Positions 1-11,023 of a stretch of DNA of 64,000 nt are shown here, piece after piece. Numbering within the stretch: position 1 is the stretch's first letter; each line of letters begins with the position of its first letter. The stretch lies in NCBI GenBank assembly GCA_028564675.1, contig JAOVVO010000353.1, positions 1-64,000 on the forward strand. The letters are read 5' to 3'. The notes under the pieces are model-generated. The model did no database searches and was not told the origin of the DNA. It was given only the letters and a program-made list of their open reading frames with translations. The DNA is from Onchocerca lupi (lineage: Eukaryota > Nematoda > Chromadorea > Rhabditida > Onchocercidae). The translations under genes and the position numbers were made by a program.

Positions 1-47
1 TTCGATTTAAATCAGAGATATATATATGTTTACCTGACTTTCACGAC

Positions 48-50
<3 letters not shown>

Positions 51-90
<40 letters not shown>
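51..90. repeat. (TA)n microsatellite
   Basis: About 20 uninterrupted TA dinucleotides, followed after a GCA interruption by the TTTA repeat. Confidence 0.95.
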
Positions 91-93
<3 letters not shown>

Positions 94-94
94 T

Positions 95-96
95 AT

Positions 97-126
<30 letters not shown>
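95..126. repeat. (TTTA)n microsatellite
   Basis: About eight copies of a TTTA/ATTT tetranucleotide, running directly into the left arm of the hairpin at 127-178. Confidence 0.95.
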
Positions 127-127
<1 letters not shown>

Positions 128-178
128 CTAGCTGAACTTGGCCACGCTTTGCGCTTTGCGTGGCCAAGTTCAGCTAGT
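127..178. repeat. Perfect 21-bp inverted repeat (hairpin), 10-nt loop
   Basis: The arm at 127-147 (begins ACTAGCTGAACTTGG) is the exact reverse complement of the arm at 158-178; the loop is TTTGCGCTTT. The arms are clearly more GC-rich than the surroundings. It could be a foldback or MITE-type remnant inserted in an AT repeat, or an end of a larger element. No open reading frame or target-site duplication other than the AT/TTTA tract is visible. Confidence 0.9.
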
Positions 179-563
179 CCGAAAGTCTTTAAATACACCT
201 TATCTATATTGAAACATGGCATATTTGAATGCAACGTTGTACCGAAATTTTAAATTAATCGATAAAGAAATTGAAACGTTGTGCAAAAATGAACAATGCA
301 GAAGGTAGGAGTGGTCAATTAATTCAGTCCCTACACTTGGTGACAGATTAAAAAAGGTAAAAATGTCTATATAAAACACGTGCCTATTCGTTGTATTAAA
401 TTTTCGAAGCAATTGGTGAAGAACTTGCAACGTTGTTTAAAGAGCCACAAGGAACATTTACATTTTTATTTACATAAATTTGTTTATCATTATCTGTGAA
501 AATTTAGTTTCTAGCTAGCTACTTCTTGACATTTCCTCTTATAAAAAAAACGAGATGATTTAG

Positions 564-3500
564 GATATGGATCAGCTTTGAGTGGTCGCGTGGGTGGAAC
601 ATTAAAAGGAATCTTCGTATCCGGAGATAGCTTGCTAGTATCATTGGATGCAGACCATGATAGTACATTAGATGCAATCTCCGCCATACCATCAAGAAAG
701 CAAGAAATCCTGGCGCTTCTCAAACTGCTCAAAAAGTTTTCTTGGGAGTACATCTCTATTGTTATTTCCGATCAGGTCAGTTTTTTCTCTGATTTACATT
801 TTCACAGTTCTGATGTTAAAAGCAAAAAGGATGGAAGAGAAAAAGAACTTCAGAAATAAATTCAAAATTTTGTGACTTTGTTGTCTTTCTGATTCTTTTG
901 TATTTCTTTTTTATTCAAAACTCTCCTCTGGACTCCAGAAAAAAAAAGTCAAGTAAATAGTTGTAAGCAATATCAAAATAAAGTAGATGAAATTCAGAGT
1001 TCGAATTTATAACTGTTTTAACTTTGATATCAGAAAAAAATTTCATTGTAATAATGGCAAATATCGAGAGCTCACCGTACATCTATTCTATTGAAATTAG
1101 AAGTTTAAAAAATTGCTATGTATTTTTACTTTTTAAAAAAATATTAGACCAAATACTCTTCCAAAGTGATCTCAAATGGCAGGAGAAATTATATTTCAGC
1201 AATAGAAAGGTTTTCATTGAGGTACATGAAGACAGAGATATGAAAACCAAGCTAATTAACATTATGAATATCTTTCCGGAAGATAGTTCTTGGGAATAAG
1301 AACTATTATACAACCATATAATATTAATACTTTTTTTCAATCCTAATATAAAGATAAAATTAAAATTTTATCAATTTCTGAAAAACTACAAGTGAGAAAT
1401 GTCAAAAAGCCATGACTTGTTTTCAAATTAGTTGTACTCCAATGAGCGTTTCATTCATTTTACAGAAGTCGAAGAAGTGATTGATATGTTGAATGCAGTA
1501 GGAATGAAGAAAAAAATTTGATTGGTAATGTGCTAATCGTGAGTGCAGAGAAGGATTAAGCTTAATTTTGAATATTTCAGGATGCTTCTTCACTTAGCAC
1601 TTATCAACAATTTGAAAAACTGGCTACAGAAAATGGCATTTGCATAGCTGAAGTTAAAACAGTGAATGGGGAAGAAGTGGACCCAACGACAACAGCTAAT
1701 GTTACGATACTTTTCGCAAATGCTTTCGATGCCGCTACCTATTTTACAGCTAAACTCCGTAGAGGTCTTTCCTTTTTCATATTTCACATCGGTTCAAACG
1801 GTTCCCATTGGTACAACTGGCTAGCATAATTTGCAATGTCCAAATTTTCAATGTTAGACGCATTCGTGCCAAGTTTATTAGATGCGAATCTATGCTTTTG
1901 CACTGTTTATGCAAATCATCTGAAGTATTTCATACAAATTTCACTTGATGTTTCATGTCTCCAATTTATCAACAAAAAAAAAACAACGGTTTTATCCAAC
2001 GAACTTTAGTTCCTTTTCTTATCATGCGATATCTACTAACGCTTGTTTATTTGATGAAAAACAAAGTGCTCCATGATGCTTGCAAGCCGCTGATTTGCAA
2101 TTAATTAATGAATAAACTTCGGACAAACAAGTTCCACTTGTAGAAATCTTCTGAGATGGGCGCGGCAAGGGAAAGCAAATGAGTGGGAAAGATTTTCAGC
2201 TTGCAAAAATGTTTCGACTAATTTTGAAAATTTTTGGTTTTTAAGAAAAAGTTTCGTTTGTTTTACCGAAAATTGAAAATTATTTCAGAATCCCCTTATT
2301 CACATGTTCATATAGTCATCGGCGATGCTCATGACTTCTATCTACATGATCCGTCCAACGTTGCCAGATTTGTGGGCACCATATCTTTGCAACCTAAGGT
2401 ATGTGATTTTAAATTTCTCAGAACCGAAAAAGAACTTTCATTTAAATCTGTCACTATTTTAAGCTGAATATTAAGATTGTACACTAGTTCCACTTAAAAT
2501 ACAAGACAAGATTTCTTCGTTTTTTTTTTTTCTTTTTAATTGCATATCTCAACTTCAGGATGTGGTACGTGACGAATTTCGTGCTTGGCTAGAAAGTACT
2601 ACACCACTTAGCTTACCGGAAAGGTGGTATTGGGAATACATTGAAAACCAATGGCAGTGCGCTTTATCTGAAGCAAATCGAAATTTTTACGAAGGCAAAA
2701 TGTGTACTGGTGATGAGTTGCTAGATCTGCCGAGTCTAGGCATGTGAAGTTCTGACCTCAAAAGCTATTATCTGTATTCTACAGTGAAACATCGATTGAT
2801 ACATTGCTTTAAAGCATTTTCTATGTCGGGAATTAGTGAAGTCTTTTGCAATACTTCCGACTTAAAAGTCCTAGAATACCATCAAGACAAATATCCTTTT
2901 TCAGATATAAAAATTCCATTTTTGATTGTATTGTTATTGATTTGTAGTTTATGAAAAGTTGTTTTAGGAAGGATGACGAAAAGCGGCTATTTTGCACATG
3001 GCTTGGAACGCTTCCTGTTTGCTCTGGATGCTGTCTATAAGCAATTGTGTCCAGACCAAATTGGCATTTGCGACGAGTTCTACGTGAAAGGACGCACACA
3101 AATTTCAAAAATTCTCAAGAAAGCCCAGATTGAGCACGATTTTGTCATCTATGAATTTGTACCAGACGGACAAGGTAGGATAAACTCTTAAAGATTTCCC
3201 TACAAGAAATTTCAACAATGAATCACGTATCGTTAAATTTCTACTTCATTTTCTTGCTTTTTTATTCTTGGGAATTTATAAAATGCAGAGAATAAGGACT
3301 GCTCCAGCTTTTTAAATCAGACGCTAACTTTTCCCAAGCATTATGTTCAGAAAAAAAAATTATCATAAAATTTTTGTCATATAACATCTCATGATTGTGA
3401 TGCATATAAAGCTTCAGGTTCATATGCTTACCAAAGCATTGCGAATTATTCAGCCAGAAGCGGCTTCAAATTTTCAGGGCCTTATAAATATTTCGGTGTT

Positions 3501-6043
3501 TTTAACCATGCATCGGATGAAACACCTAAACTGAAGTTTGTTGTGATTCTTTAGTTTCCTTTTCTTTTAAAATTCAATAATGTGTTGGTTATATCAGTCG
3601 CAACAAACTGAGCTTTTCACTAATCTTCAGAGTTTATTATCCTCAAAAAAATCACACTGCAGAATTATGTCACGATGTATTTCACCGTCGTGCCGATGTT
3701 TCCTGAATGTAAAATTGACGAAAATGCCGCCTTCTGTGATTGTTCAATCTGGTGCGCTTATCGGTTCGTACATTCGTCGTGTACCCGCAAATGATGCTTT
3801 TCAACAGTTTCAATTTCCATCAGTTAAAAAAATTTTTTTTTTAAAAACTATTTTCAAAATTTCATTCTGAACTAATACTGGAGAAAAATGAAGAAAGTTA
3901 ATATTATGTGTTTAATTTCTCGTTCAGAAAGTCTACAGCAATTTTTTTGCCGTTGTCTAAATTAAATTAAATTTCAGTGAAATTTACAATAATTTAGATT
4001 TTGGATCGATTGACAGCAGGTCAATGGCGCCTGCAAACATGGAATTACGCACTAGCTGCAATAATAACTGTAATGTTGATCGGAGCATTAGGAATACTAT
4101 CCCTTGCAATAATCAAACTGTACTTCCGAGTTATCAAGGGAAATCAATCTTTGGGATTATCATTGCTTATGGGTGTTATTGTTCTTTATATCACTGGATA
4201 TGTTTTCATCTTTGAATCAACTGATACTGTTAGTTCTATTGTTACTGCCATTTCAGAATTCCAATTTTTAGATGCCATGATAGGCTAGTGGTTTCAAATT
4301 TACCTACTGCAGATTTGTCGACTTCGAATTGTACTACATCCATTGGGTTATTCATTTTGTTTCGGATTGATGATCGTTAAAGCAACACAACTGAAAAATG
4401 CTGAATCATTGGGATTTTCTAGTGCTGTTCATATTAGTTATTGGAATTACTGGCTTCTACTATTGTTCATAATGGGCGTTCAAATTGCGTTTTGTTCAAA
4501 GTATGAGTAGATTTTTGAGGAATCTTTAAATTACAAATAATAGTGCAAAGAATAATCGTAACAAGTTATTTATTGAGAAAATTAGTTTTTAAAATCGATC
4601 TGTAAGATATTTCGGATTTTAAATGATTATTTGTTATGCTATCTGTTTTAGGTGGCTGAAAGAAGAACTTGCATCAGTAGTAGTATTAGATGACGGACAA
4701 CCACGCTTAGCTTGCAAATATAGTAATGAAGAATTCTTGCTGTCACAGGCTTATGTCATTATGCTTCTACTCTTGGCGCTTTGTCTTAATAGTACCAATA
4801 AAAACAACAAACACAATCACAAAGTAAATGTTTGAAACAATATGTTGAGATTTCCAGAAGCCAATTAAAGATGATCCCGATAAATTCTGGTTTTCTGATG
4901 TATTTAAAATATTAGCTTTGAAAAATTTTATAGGAAACAAAATGGCTCTTCATATCATCACTAAGTTGTACTATTCTGTGGATTATTTGGATTATGGTTT
5001 ATGTTTTAATTCCACTACCATATAAGGTTTTTTTTTACAGATATGCTAATCAATATTTGATTTTTTCATTATGCTTTCTGCTTTTTGAAAGACAAATTTT
5101 GTCTTTATATCATCACTGAATTGAAAGTCACTATGCAGGATACGGTTATTGTCCTTGAGCTACTTTTATGCGCATCCGTTTTACTTGGATTCATTTTCGG
5201 TCCAAAGATTTATATAATGTTATCATATGAACCAGTAGTTATCGAAGTGCATCCACAACATGCTGTAAAAGACTTTGTCTGCGAAAACGATTTGCTTGAA
5301 AAAGGTAGGACTTCAGCCGAATTATTGCAAAGTTCAGAAACAGAGATAGATAAAATGAAGACAAATATCACGCAGACTTTTTAGAATCAAGGATTAAGTA
5401 ATTAATTTTATGCGTATCCATCAATCATAACAGAAAAATGAGCGGTATTAAGGCCACTAATAAAAAAGTTTCCGATGAAATTCTCTGGGAAGTTCAAGTA
5501 AAGAGTAGGCATCAAGAATTTGGAAAATTAATGCCTGCAATTATAGAAGAAAACGTGGAACGAATCTCTTCGTCATTGAATAGTTTGGAATCACCCAAAA
5601 GTCATACTCATTCAACTTGTAGCATTGCAAACTGTAAAAATTCACCAACGTGCATGAGGACCGACTGTAGCGATGATGGCCAGGTGCTTCTGGAATTTCC
5701 TAAAGAAATAAAAGAACAGAACCAATCCCATAGGTCGCATTGCATTCGCGATTGCGATTAATTTTTAATCTCAAATTTAGAATTTTTGTTTCTCTCACTT
5801 TTCATGTTCACATAAAAATTTAGTCGAAGAAATTTTTAGGTTCCAATATTTCGTACTGTAATGCGAAAGAAAAATCATTTGGGACGTTCGCTTTCTGCTG
5901 AAAGACAAAACTTCGGTCGAATAATTCAACAGACAGCGATGCCAACCAAAATTCTTCCCAATGATGGAAAAAAGGAAATGGAGACAGATGGATGCAATAT
6001 ACAGAAAGCTGTACCCAACTTTATAACACAAGACAATCAGTAA
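564..6043 (+). CDS. Class C GPCR, metabotropic glutamate receptor-like (5' partial)
   Basis: Multi-exon receptor, probably an orphan or amino-acid-sensing class C GPCR of the plasma membrane. Exons read: 564-775, 1581-1764 (or 1758), 2289-2398, 2559-2739 (or 2743), 2968-3174, 3418-3539, 3598-3822, 3998-4228, 4313-4500, 4652-4823, 4934-5026, 5139-5304 (open to a stop at 5384), then tail exons 5434-5683 and 5840-6043. The first exons give a Venus-flytrap (ANF/LIVBP) domain: KKFSWEYISIV matches the family's LLKxFxWxYVS segment, followed by ENGICIAEVK and GLERFLFALDAVYKQLC. Exon 3998-4228 carries TM1-TM2, 4313-4500 TM3-TM4, 4652-4823 TM5, 4934-5026 TM6 and 5139 onward TM7, with FGPKIYIMLSYEP resembling the FAPKxYIILF motif of metabotropic glutamate receptors. 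The nine-cysteine linker domain of true mGluRs is not seen, only a short CRIMSRCISPSCRC segment. The N-terminus and signal peptide lie outside the window. The link to the tail exons is unresolved. Family call is firm; subfamily (a relative of C. elegans F35H10.10, from memory) is not. Confidence 0.8.
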
Positions 6044-9000
6044 GCCTTATGATTTCGGTTGTACCCGGAATCCAGAGCACTTCCATGAATCCAATCTACG
6101 AAAGGCTGAACATTGGCGACTTCTTGTAACTTTTCCTAAAGTAGTGTCTTCTAGAAGATTTCTTGAGACATAAGTTGTTTTATTGAAATACGAATAAAAT
6201 TACATCTTTCGGAATGTTTAAGTGCCTTTACGACATAATTTTTGTTTTCACTTTATGACAAGTTCGTGAGCTTTAGAAATGTATGGAAACTATAGAAAGA
6301 AACATTCTTTCATATTTCAGGACGTTAAAGTAGTTAAACGAGCAAAAGAACTGTTCATTTTCAGAAGTTTCACGATGAACAATTTTAGTAAGTGTTGTTG
6401 GTAACTGCAATCGTTTTTTCTTTACTTTAATTAATATTTCTAATGGCAGTATCACAATGGTTTTATTAGAGTTTGTCTACAGTGCTGAAGTATTATTATT
6501 GTGGTTTGCAAAATTTACAACTGTTCACTATATTTTTGTTTACCGTCCAGCTTTGCCTGTATATTTTTGAGACAAAAATTTCTTTCATAGGTGCTTGTTT
6601 ATTTTAAATACTGCTGCTCACTTATATGGATGAAAAGTATACAAAATTCACATACATGATGCGCAAAACTTTAATATCTTTAAAAGGATTTTAAAATAGA
6701 AAAAGATTTATGCGTGCAGCTCTGCAGAAAATATATGGTTCATTGAATTTTCTATCTTTCACTTGACTTTCCAGTGTCCACTGTTTACTAAACCACATGT
6801 TCTTATTCCTCATGTTAAAAGATATAACTGATGTATTTTAGTAAATTAACTCTCCAGATAATCTTCTGACGTTAGATGATATCCAAGCAATATAATATTG
6901 AGGAAAAGGAATCGTCTCGTCCACTGATTTCATCCTTTCAAATCATATTCAGATAATTGGATTAATCTGAACACCAATTTGAAGAATTCAGATTATCGTT
7001 GATAATGAACTCCATCAACGGTATACACCGTCTGATCTGCTGGAATGTAAATAATAAAACTAGTATAAAAATCTAATTAATTAGTTTAGAATACTTTCAA
7101 TAAATAGTCGGACGGAACTGTAAGAAATTCTTAAACTACCCAAATTATCAAAAGTCTTTCCCATAATATTTTGAAATTTCTGAATAGCTGATTTCAATAC
7201 TCTGAAGCCGTGTGCAGTTGGTTAGTAATTAGATTATAGCAACAGCACTATAATACGTTGCTGAACTTTTATTTAAATTTTTTTTGGGGGTTTGAAAATT
7301 GTTTTTTGAAATTGAAATGAGTTGTGGAAATGAGTAGATTCATTTTCCAGTACTCGACCAAACAGAAAAAGTGAATGCAGAAAACGACTGAAATATTACG
7401 ATGACCAGAAAAGTTTATAAAATTATCTATAGAAAAAGATAGGTAGTAGTGATTTATTTCAAGCTATGAAATTTATCGCAGAAACTGGTGATTCTCCAGT
7501 TTTGGATGTTTTTATTCCTACTCACAAAAAGTTGTTTTTCACTAAAAAAAAGGAAGAATTTTGCAAAAAAATTTTACAAAACCTAATCGAAAGCGTTAGG
7601 CAAGCAAAAAGAACTGAAAATGCATGACAAACGTTAACAATGATGGCTTGACACTTTATGATGATACCACTATATCTCGGACAAGAATTGAGGAATTGTA
7701 ATTTAAAGGAAATTGAAATGAAACTCACTATAGTTCATGATAAGGTGAGGTAAATTAACAAATAGTAGTTTTCTAATTTATTTTATTTCGGACTTTGTTT
7801 TTGAAGCAGTCTTTCAACTTCCACATTGGCATGCTGCCTTGTCTATATGAATAGTTTCATATTTCATTCAAATTTTGAAAGGTTTAAATAAATGAAAAGA
7901 AGAAAGGTTTTTCAAAAATTCTCCAAATTCTCTTCAAAAACCAGTGCAAGTTTATGTAAATCCAAAAACTCATGAAAACAACAATCTTGGTTATCATCTG
8001 TGTTTAGTATCCCAGCTCATATAAGCTAAAAAATGCATAAATTTCAAGTAAATTTTAATTTTACTTATTATTTCCGGGCCTTTAATTGTGGATAGCTATA
8101 AACAGAAATTTCGAAAAAGATAATAAAAAAAAAAAAAAAAAAAAACCCGAAATGGCCAATAACCATTAAATCGTGCATCTAGAGAAGATCATTATCATAT
8201 TCTAGAAGAAAAGCCCCAACATTTTCGGAAATTTTCCAAATTCTAGAAAAAACAAAAAATAATAATATTGGAAATGAAAACTCTTACAAGATTTGAAAAA
8301 TTCTTATCCATATAGCTGTAATTTTCGAAAACATATTCTTTTTTTACGCCCATTTTTTGTAGCAAGTACGTTATCGCCTTTTTCATCTCGGCAAAAGAAA
8401 TAATTTTCAAAATTATCAAAGTTAACTTGACTCGAAGTGAAATAACATGTTTATTTTAACAAGTCCACCAAAAATAATTTACTACAACTCAAAAATGTCC
8501 GAGGTTTCCTTGACAAATCCGGTAAATATAGCTCCACCTCTATCATTTCTTGCAATCGACTATGCATGCTGCAATAATTCCCTTGGAGTGCAAAAAAAAA
8601 AAAAGCATACTTTTCATAATATTTCTGAATATTGATAACAAAATATGCATAATCTTGCAAACATTTTGGATAATGAAGGAAAAGAAACTCAGTTCATAAC
8701 GTGCAGAAGGAAACTATTAATTCTAATACAAACGGATAGCAGGAAGGAATCTTATCAATGAATGCTTATTGTATTGAATATATTAAGTGAAGTGAGGATT
8801 TCTTTTTTTCGGTGTTGAAACAAATAAGAATTTTTGTTCACGACAAATATTTCACGGAAACAGCGAATTATAGCAATTCTTAAGAAACAATTATCAATAC
8901 AAGTTGATGAATGATGTTGATTCCGTTATTTAGGCTTGTCGTGCAAAGAGATGCCTAATGCGCCTGAGAGAGTCAAGCTGACATCGATTTAAAAATGCGA

Positions 9001-9363
9001 TGACTGATTTTTTTACTTCTTGCAGTATATAAACATCATTCGGATAATCTTAATAAACTTTAATATCGGAGCTCTAACTTTTCTTCATAGGCATAAAAAA
9101 GCAATAAAGAAGAGAAGCAGATAAAATGTTGCACATTGATTGTATCAAAAAACCAAGCCAGACCTATTCTTGTATTCGGGATTGTTCGTTTATCGTCGAA
9201 TTTTGCGGTTTAATTTCTGTTTTGATCACGTTTGGTATCATTTTGATTGGAATCGTCCTCGCCCCACCATCATCCTAAAGATTCGCACTAAGTCACACAC
9301 AACTTCTATGAACGATTGCTAGCGGATATGATTAAGATACATTATAAATGATTTTTTATTAAA
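6044..9363. other. Intergenic, between converging genes
   Basis: AT-rich DNA between the 3' end of the GPCR gene (+) and the 3' end of the small heat-shock gene (-). It holds a poly(A) signal candidate at 6193 and an A-run near 8127-8145. I see no exon with protein-like content; short open frames at 7522-7728 and 8447-8660 have biased composition and no splice support. Confidence 0.6.
6193..6198 (+). terminator. Candidate AATAAA poly(A) signal of the GPCR gene
   Basis: AATAAA lies 150 nt after the last possible stop codon (6043) of the receptor tail and fits a nematode 3' UTR. The hexamer is common by chance in such AT-rich DNA. Confidence 0.4.
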
Positions 9364-11003
9364 TTACAGTTCGCTCACAAAACTAACTTTTTGGTGCGGA
9401 GCATTTGCAGTAACACTAAGATGTCCATCTGCAGTAAGGTTGCTGGTAACTGCATCTGCTGGTACATTCGAAGGCAATGGAAATTTCCTGAATGCATGTG
9501 GAATATAGAATGTATATATTTTTGATTTTCAAAGAACTTTTCAGAAAAAAATGGACCTAATCAGAAGCCGCTCTACGAGGCCAAATTCATCCTCTCGTTC
9601 ACCATGTCTTGCTTCGACAATTATGCAAGAATTTGCCACCGACACCTGAATTTTTATTTTGCTACAATCTCGCTACTTAATTGAATTTTATGCATTCAAT
9701 ACATTTTAATATCGAAATCCTGGTTTTTCTATCTTGGCTTCCCTAAAAATTAGTCTTAACTGAAAGCTAGTGATACTAAAATTGCCAAGTTGCGGATTCA
9801 CCAGCTAACAAAAACAAGGAGACTAATACATAATAAATAAAAAAAAAATGAAGAATTTCTTTTTTTCTAGAGACCATTTTTCATCAGAAAGATTAGAAGA
9901 AAAATGATGCGATTTATTTCAAATGGAATAAAGAAGCTAAATAATTTTAATTTCATAAATGCAAATTAAAAATTCTGAAGTAAAACCTTATTTGAAAATA
10001 ATTTTAACATTGACTTCATCACTTTGTGACGAATATTTTACGAGCTGTAATTAACGCTAAAATGCGTAAAGTGGTAATGAAAAATTTGATTTGTTTATCT
10101 TCGCAATAGCTTTCTCATTTTTAAATTCAATTCTGCAGTTTTCTCTAAATCCATTTTTTAAATAACGAGTAAGACGTAAAAAAGCGATAAGAAAGAGTAG
10201 GATCCAGAAGGATCGAAATAATATTCTTCAGGATAATGAGATTTTTTTTTTTTCCGCTGAATGTCCTTTGTGCCGTTGCAGGCACAAAGAAAATCCTACA
10301 GGTTCTGAATAGTATCATAAAACATCCGAAATATGAGATCAGATTTAAAGCTACAAAGAACCCAATGGTCGAAAGTGATAGCCGAAATCGTTAATGGATT
10401 CAATACAAACATTTTTAAGCAACTTTTGAAACATTTCTAAAATAGAGCATACTTTCAGATCATCCGGTCTGAATTGTGACAAATCCATTTGTACATAAAA
10501 ATAATCGTCGCTCTGTTGGTGGGATATTATCAAGCCTGTCCCTGTAGCTGATGTATTCATTGATGACAGTGTGATGGGTGGCGACTGTAAATTTGATTTC
10601 ATTGGTTTTTTTTTCAATTAATTAATAGGAATATTTAATAAATTACAATAAATATTTGTCTCCTCAAAAAGAGATCGAAACTGAAATACATTTGTCAAAA
10701 GAATTCAATGTTGTTGGGACCTTCGAAAAGTTGAAATCACAAATTGACTCAAATAAATTTTGCTTGACAAATTCAAATATTAATTTACGAAACAAAAACG
10801 CAAAAATTGGAAATCTTGGAATTAGCTTGGAAACCAAATCGCAGCACTTGGTAATTGGAGGTGGACACGTGTAGCGGTGATCCCATACTAGATGTATGTA
10901 ACGGTGAGCCTATACCGGTAATTTTTGGGCCTTGTTCAAAAATCCGCTTTTCGTATGTTCGATTATAAGATGATGTTCGATTGTATGCTGATGTGGACGA
11001 CAT
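9364..11003 (-). CDS. hsp-25: Small heat-shock protein (alpha-crystallin domain), 4 exons
   Basis: ATP-independent holdase chaperone of the alpha-crystallin family; muscle attachment or stress roles are known for the worm relative I have in mind. Exons from the start: 11003 to about 10848, 10584-10453, 9645-9557, 9487-9364 (stop TAA). The alpha-crystallin domain starts at SDDYFYVQMDLSQFRPDDLK, continues across a phase-0 junction to VSVANSCIIVEARHGERED and across a phase-2 junction to RKFPLPSNVPADAVTSNLTA, then DGHLSVTA, the family's conserved A-x-x-x-n-G-x-L motif. The N-terminal region is Ser/Tyr/Thr-rich with TYEKRIFEQGP and tandem SPLHTSSMG/SPLHVSTSN segments. About 166 aa if exon 1 ends after NYQ (weak donor GTGCTG), 182 aa if it ends after ISNFC (GTTTTT); both keep phase. 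A TTTTCAG acceptor lies 16 nt before the ATG, suggesting SL trans-splicing. Family certain; the hsp-25 orthology rests on overall layout and memory. Confidence 0.85.
10266..10289. repeat. 9-bp perfect hairpin in intron 2 of the small heat-shock gene
   Basis: CTTTGTGCC (10266-10274) and GGCACAAAG (10281-10289) are exact reverse complements around a 6-nt loop. The function, if any, is unknown. Confidence 0.7.
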
Positions 11004-11018
11004 TCTTTCGGATTTTTT

Positions 11019-11023
11019 CCTGA
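11019..11023 (-). promoter_or_regulatory. Candidate trans-splice acceptor of the small heat-shock gene
   Basis: On the minus strand GCATTTTCAG ends at 11020, leaving a 16-nt 5' UTR before the ATG at 11003. This spacing is typical of SL1 acceptors in nematodes. A cis-spliced 5' UTR exon would look the same. Confidence 0.5.

Larger units (their letters stand above)
1..563. other. Intron or upstream sequence of the class C GPCR gene
   Basis: No exon is recognisable here. The first recognisable exon starts at 564 after a TTTAG acceptor in mid-frame, so earlier exons of the receptor must lie to the left of the window. The stretch carries a TA microsatellite, a TTTA microsatellite and a perfect hairpin, listed separately. 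Confidence 0.6.

Noticed and set aside
5795..6031. Minus-strand frame opposite the receptor tail
   Set aside because: Shadow of the plus-strand tail exon; Phe/Ser-rich composition follows from Lys/Arg codons on the other strand.
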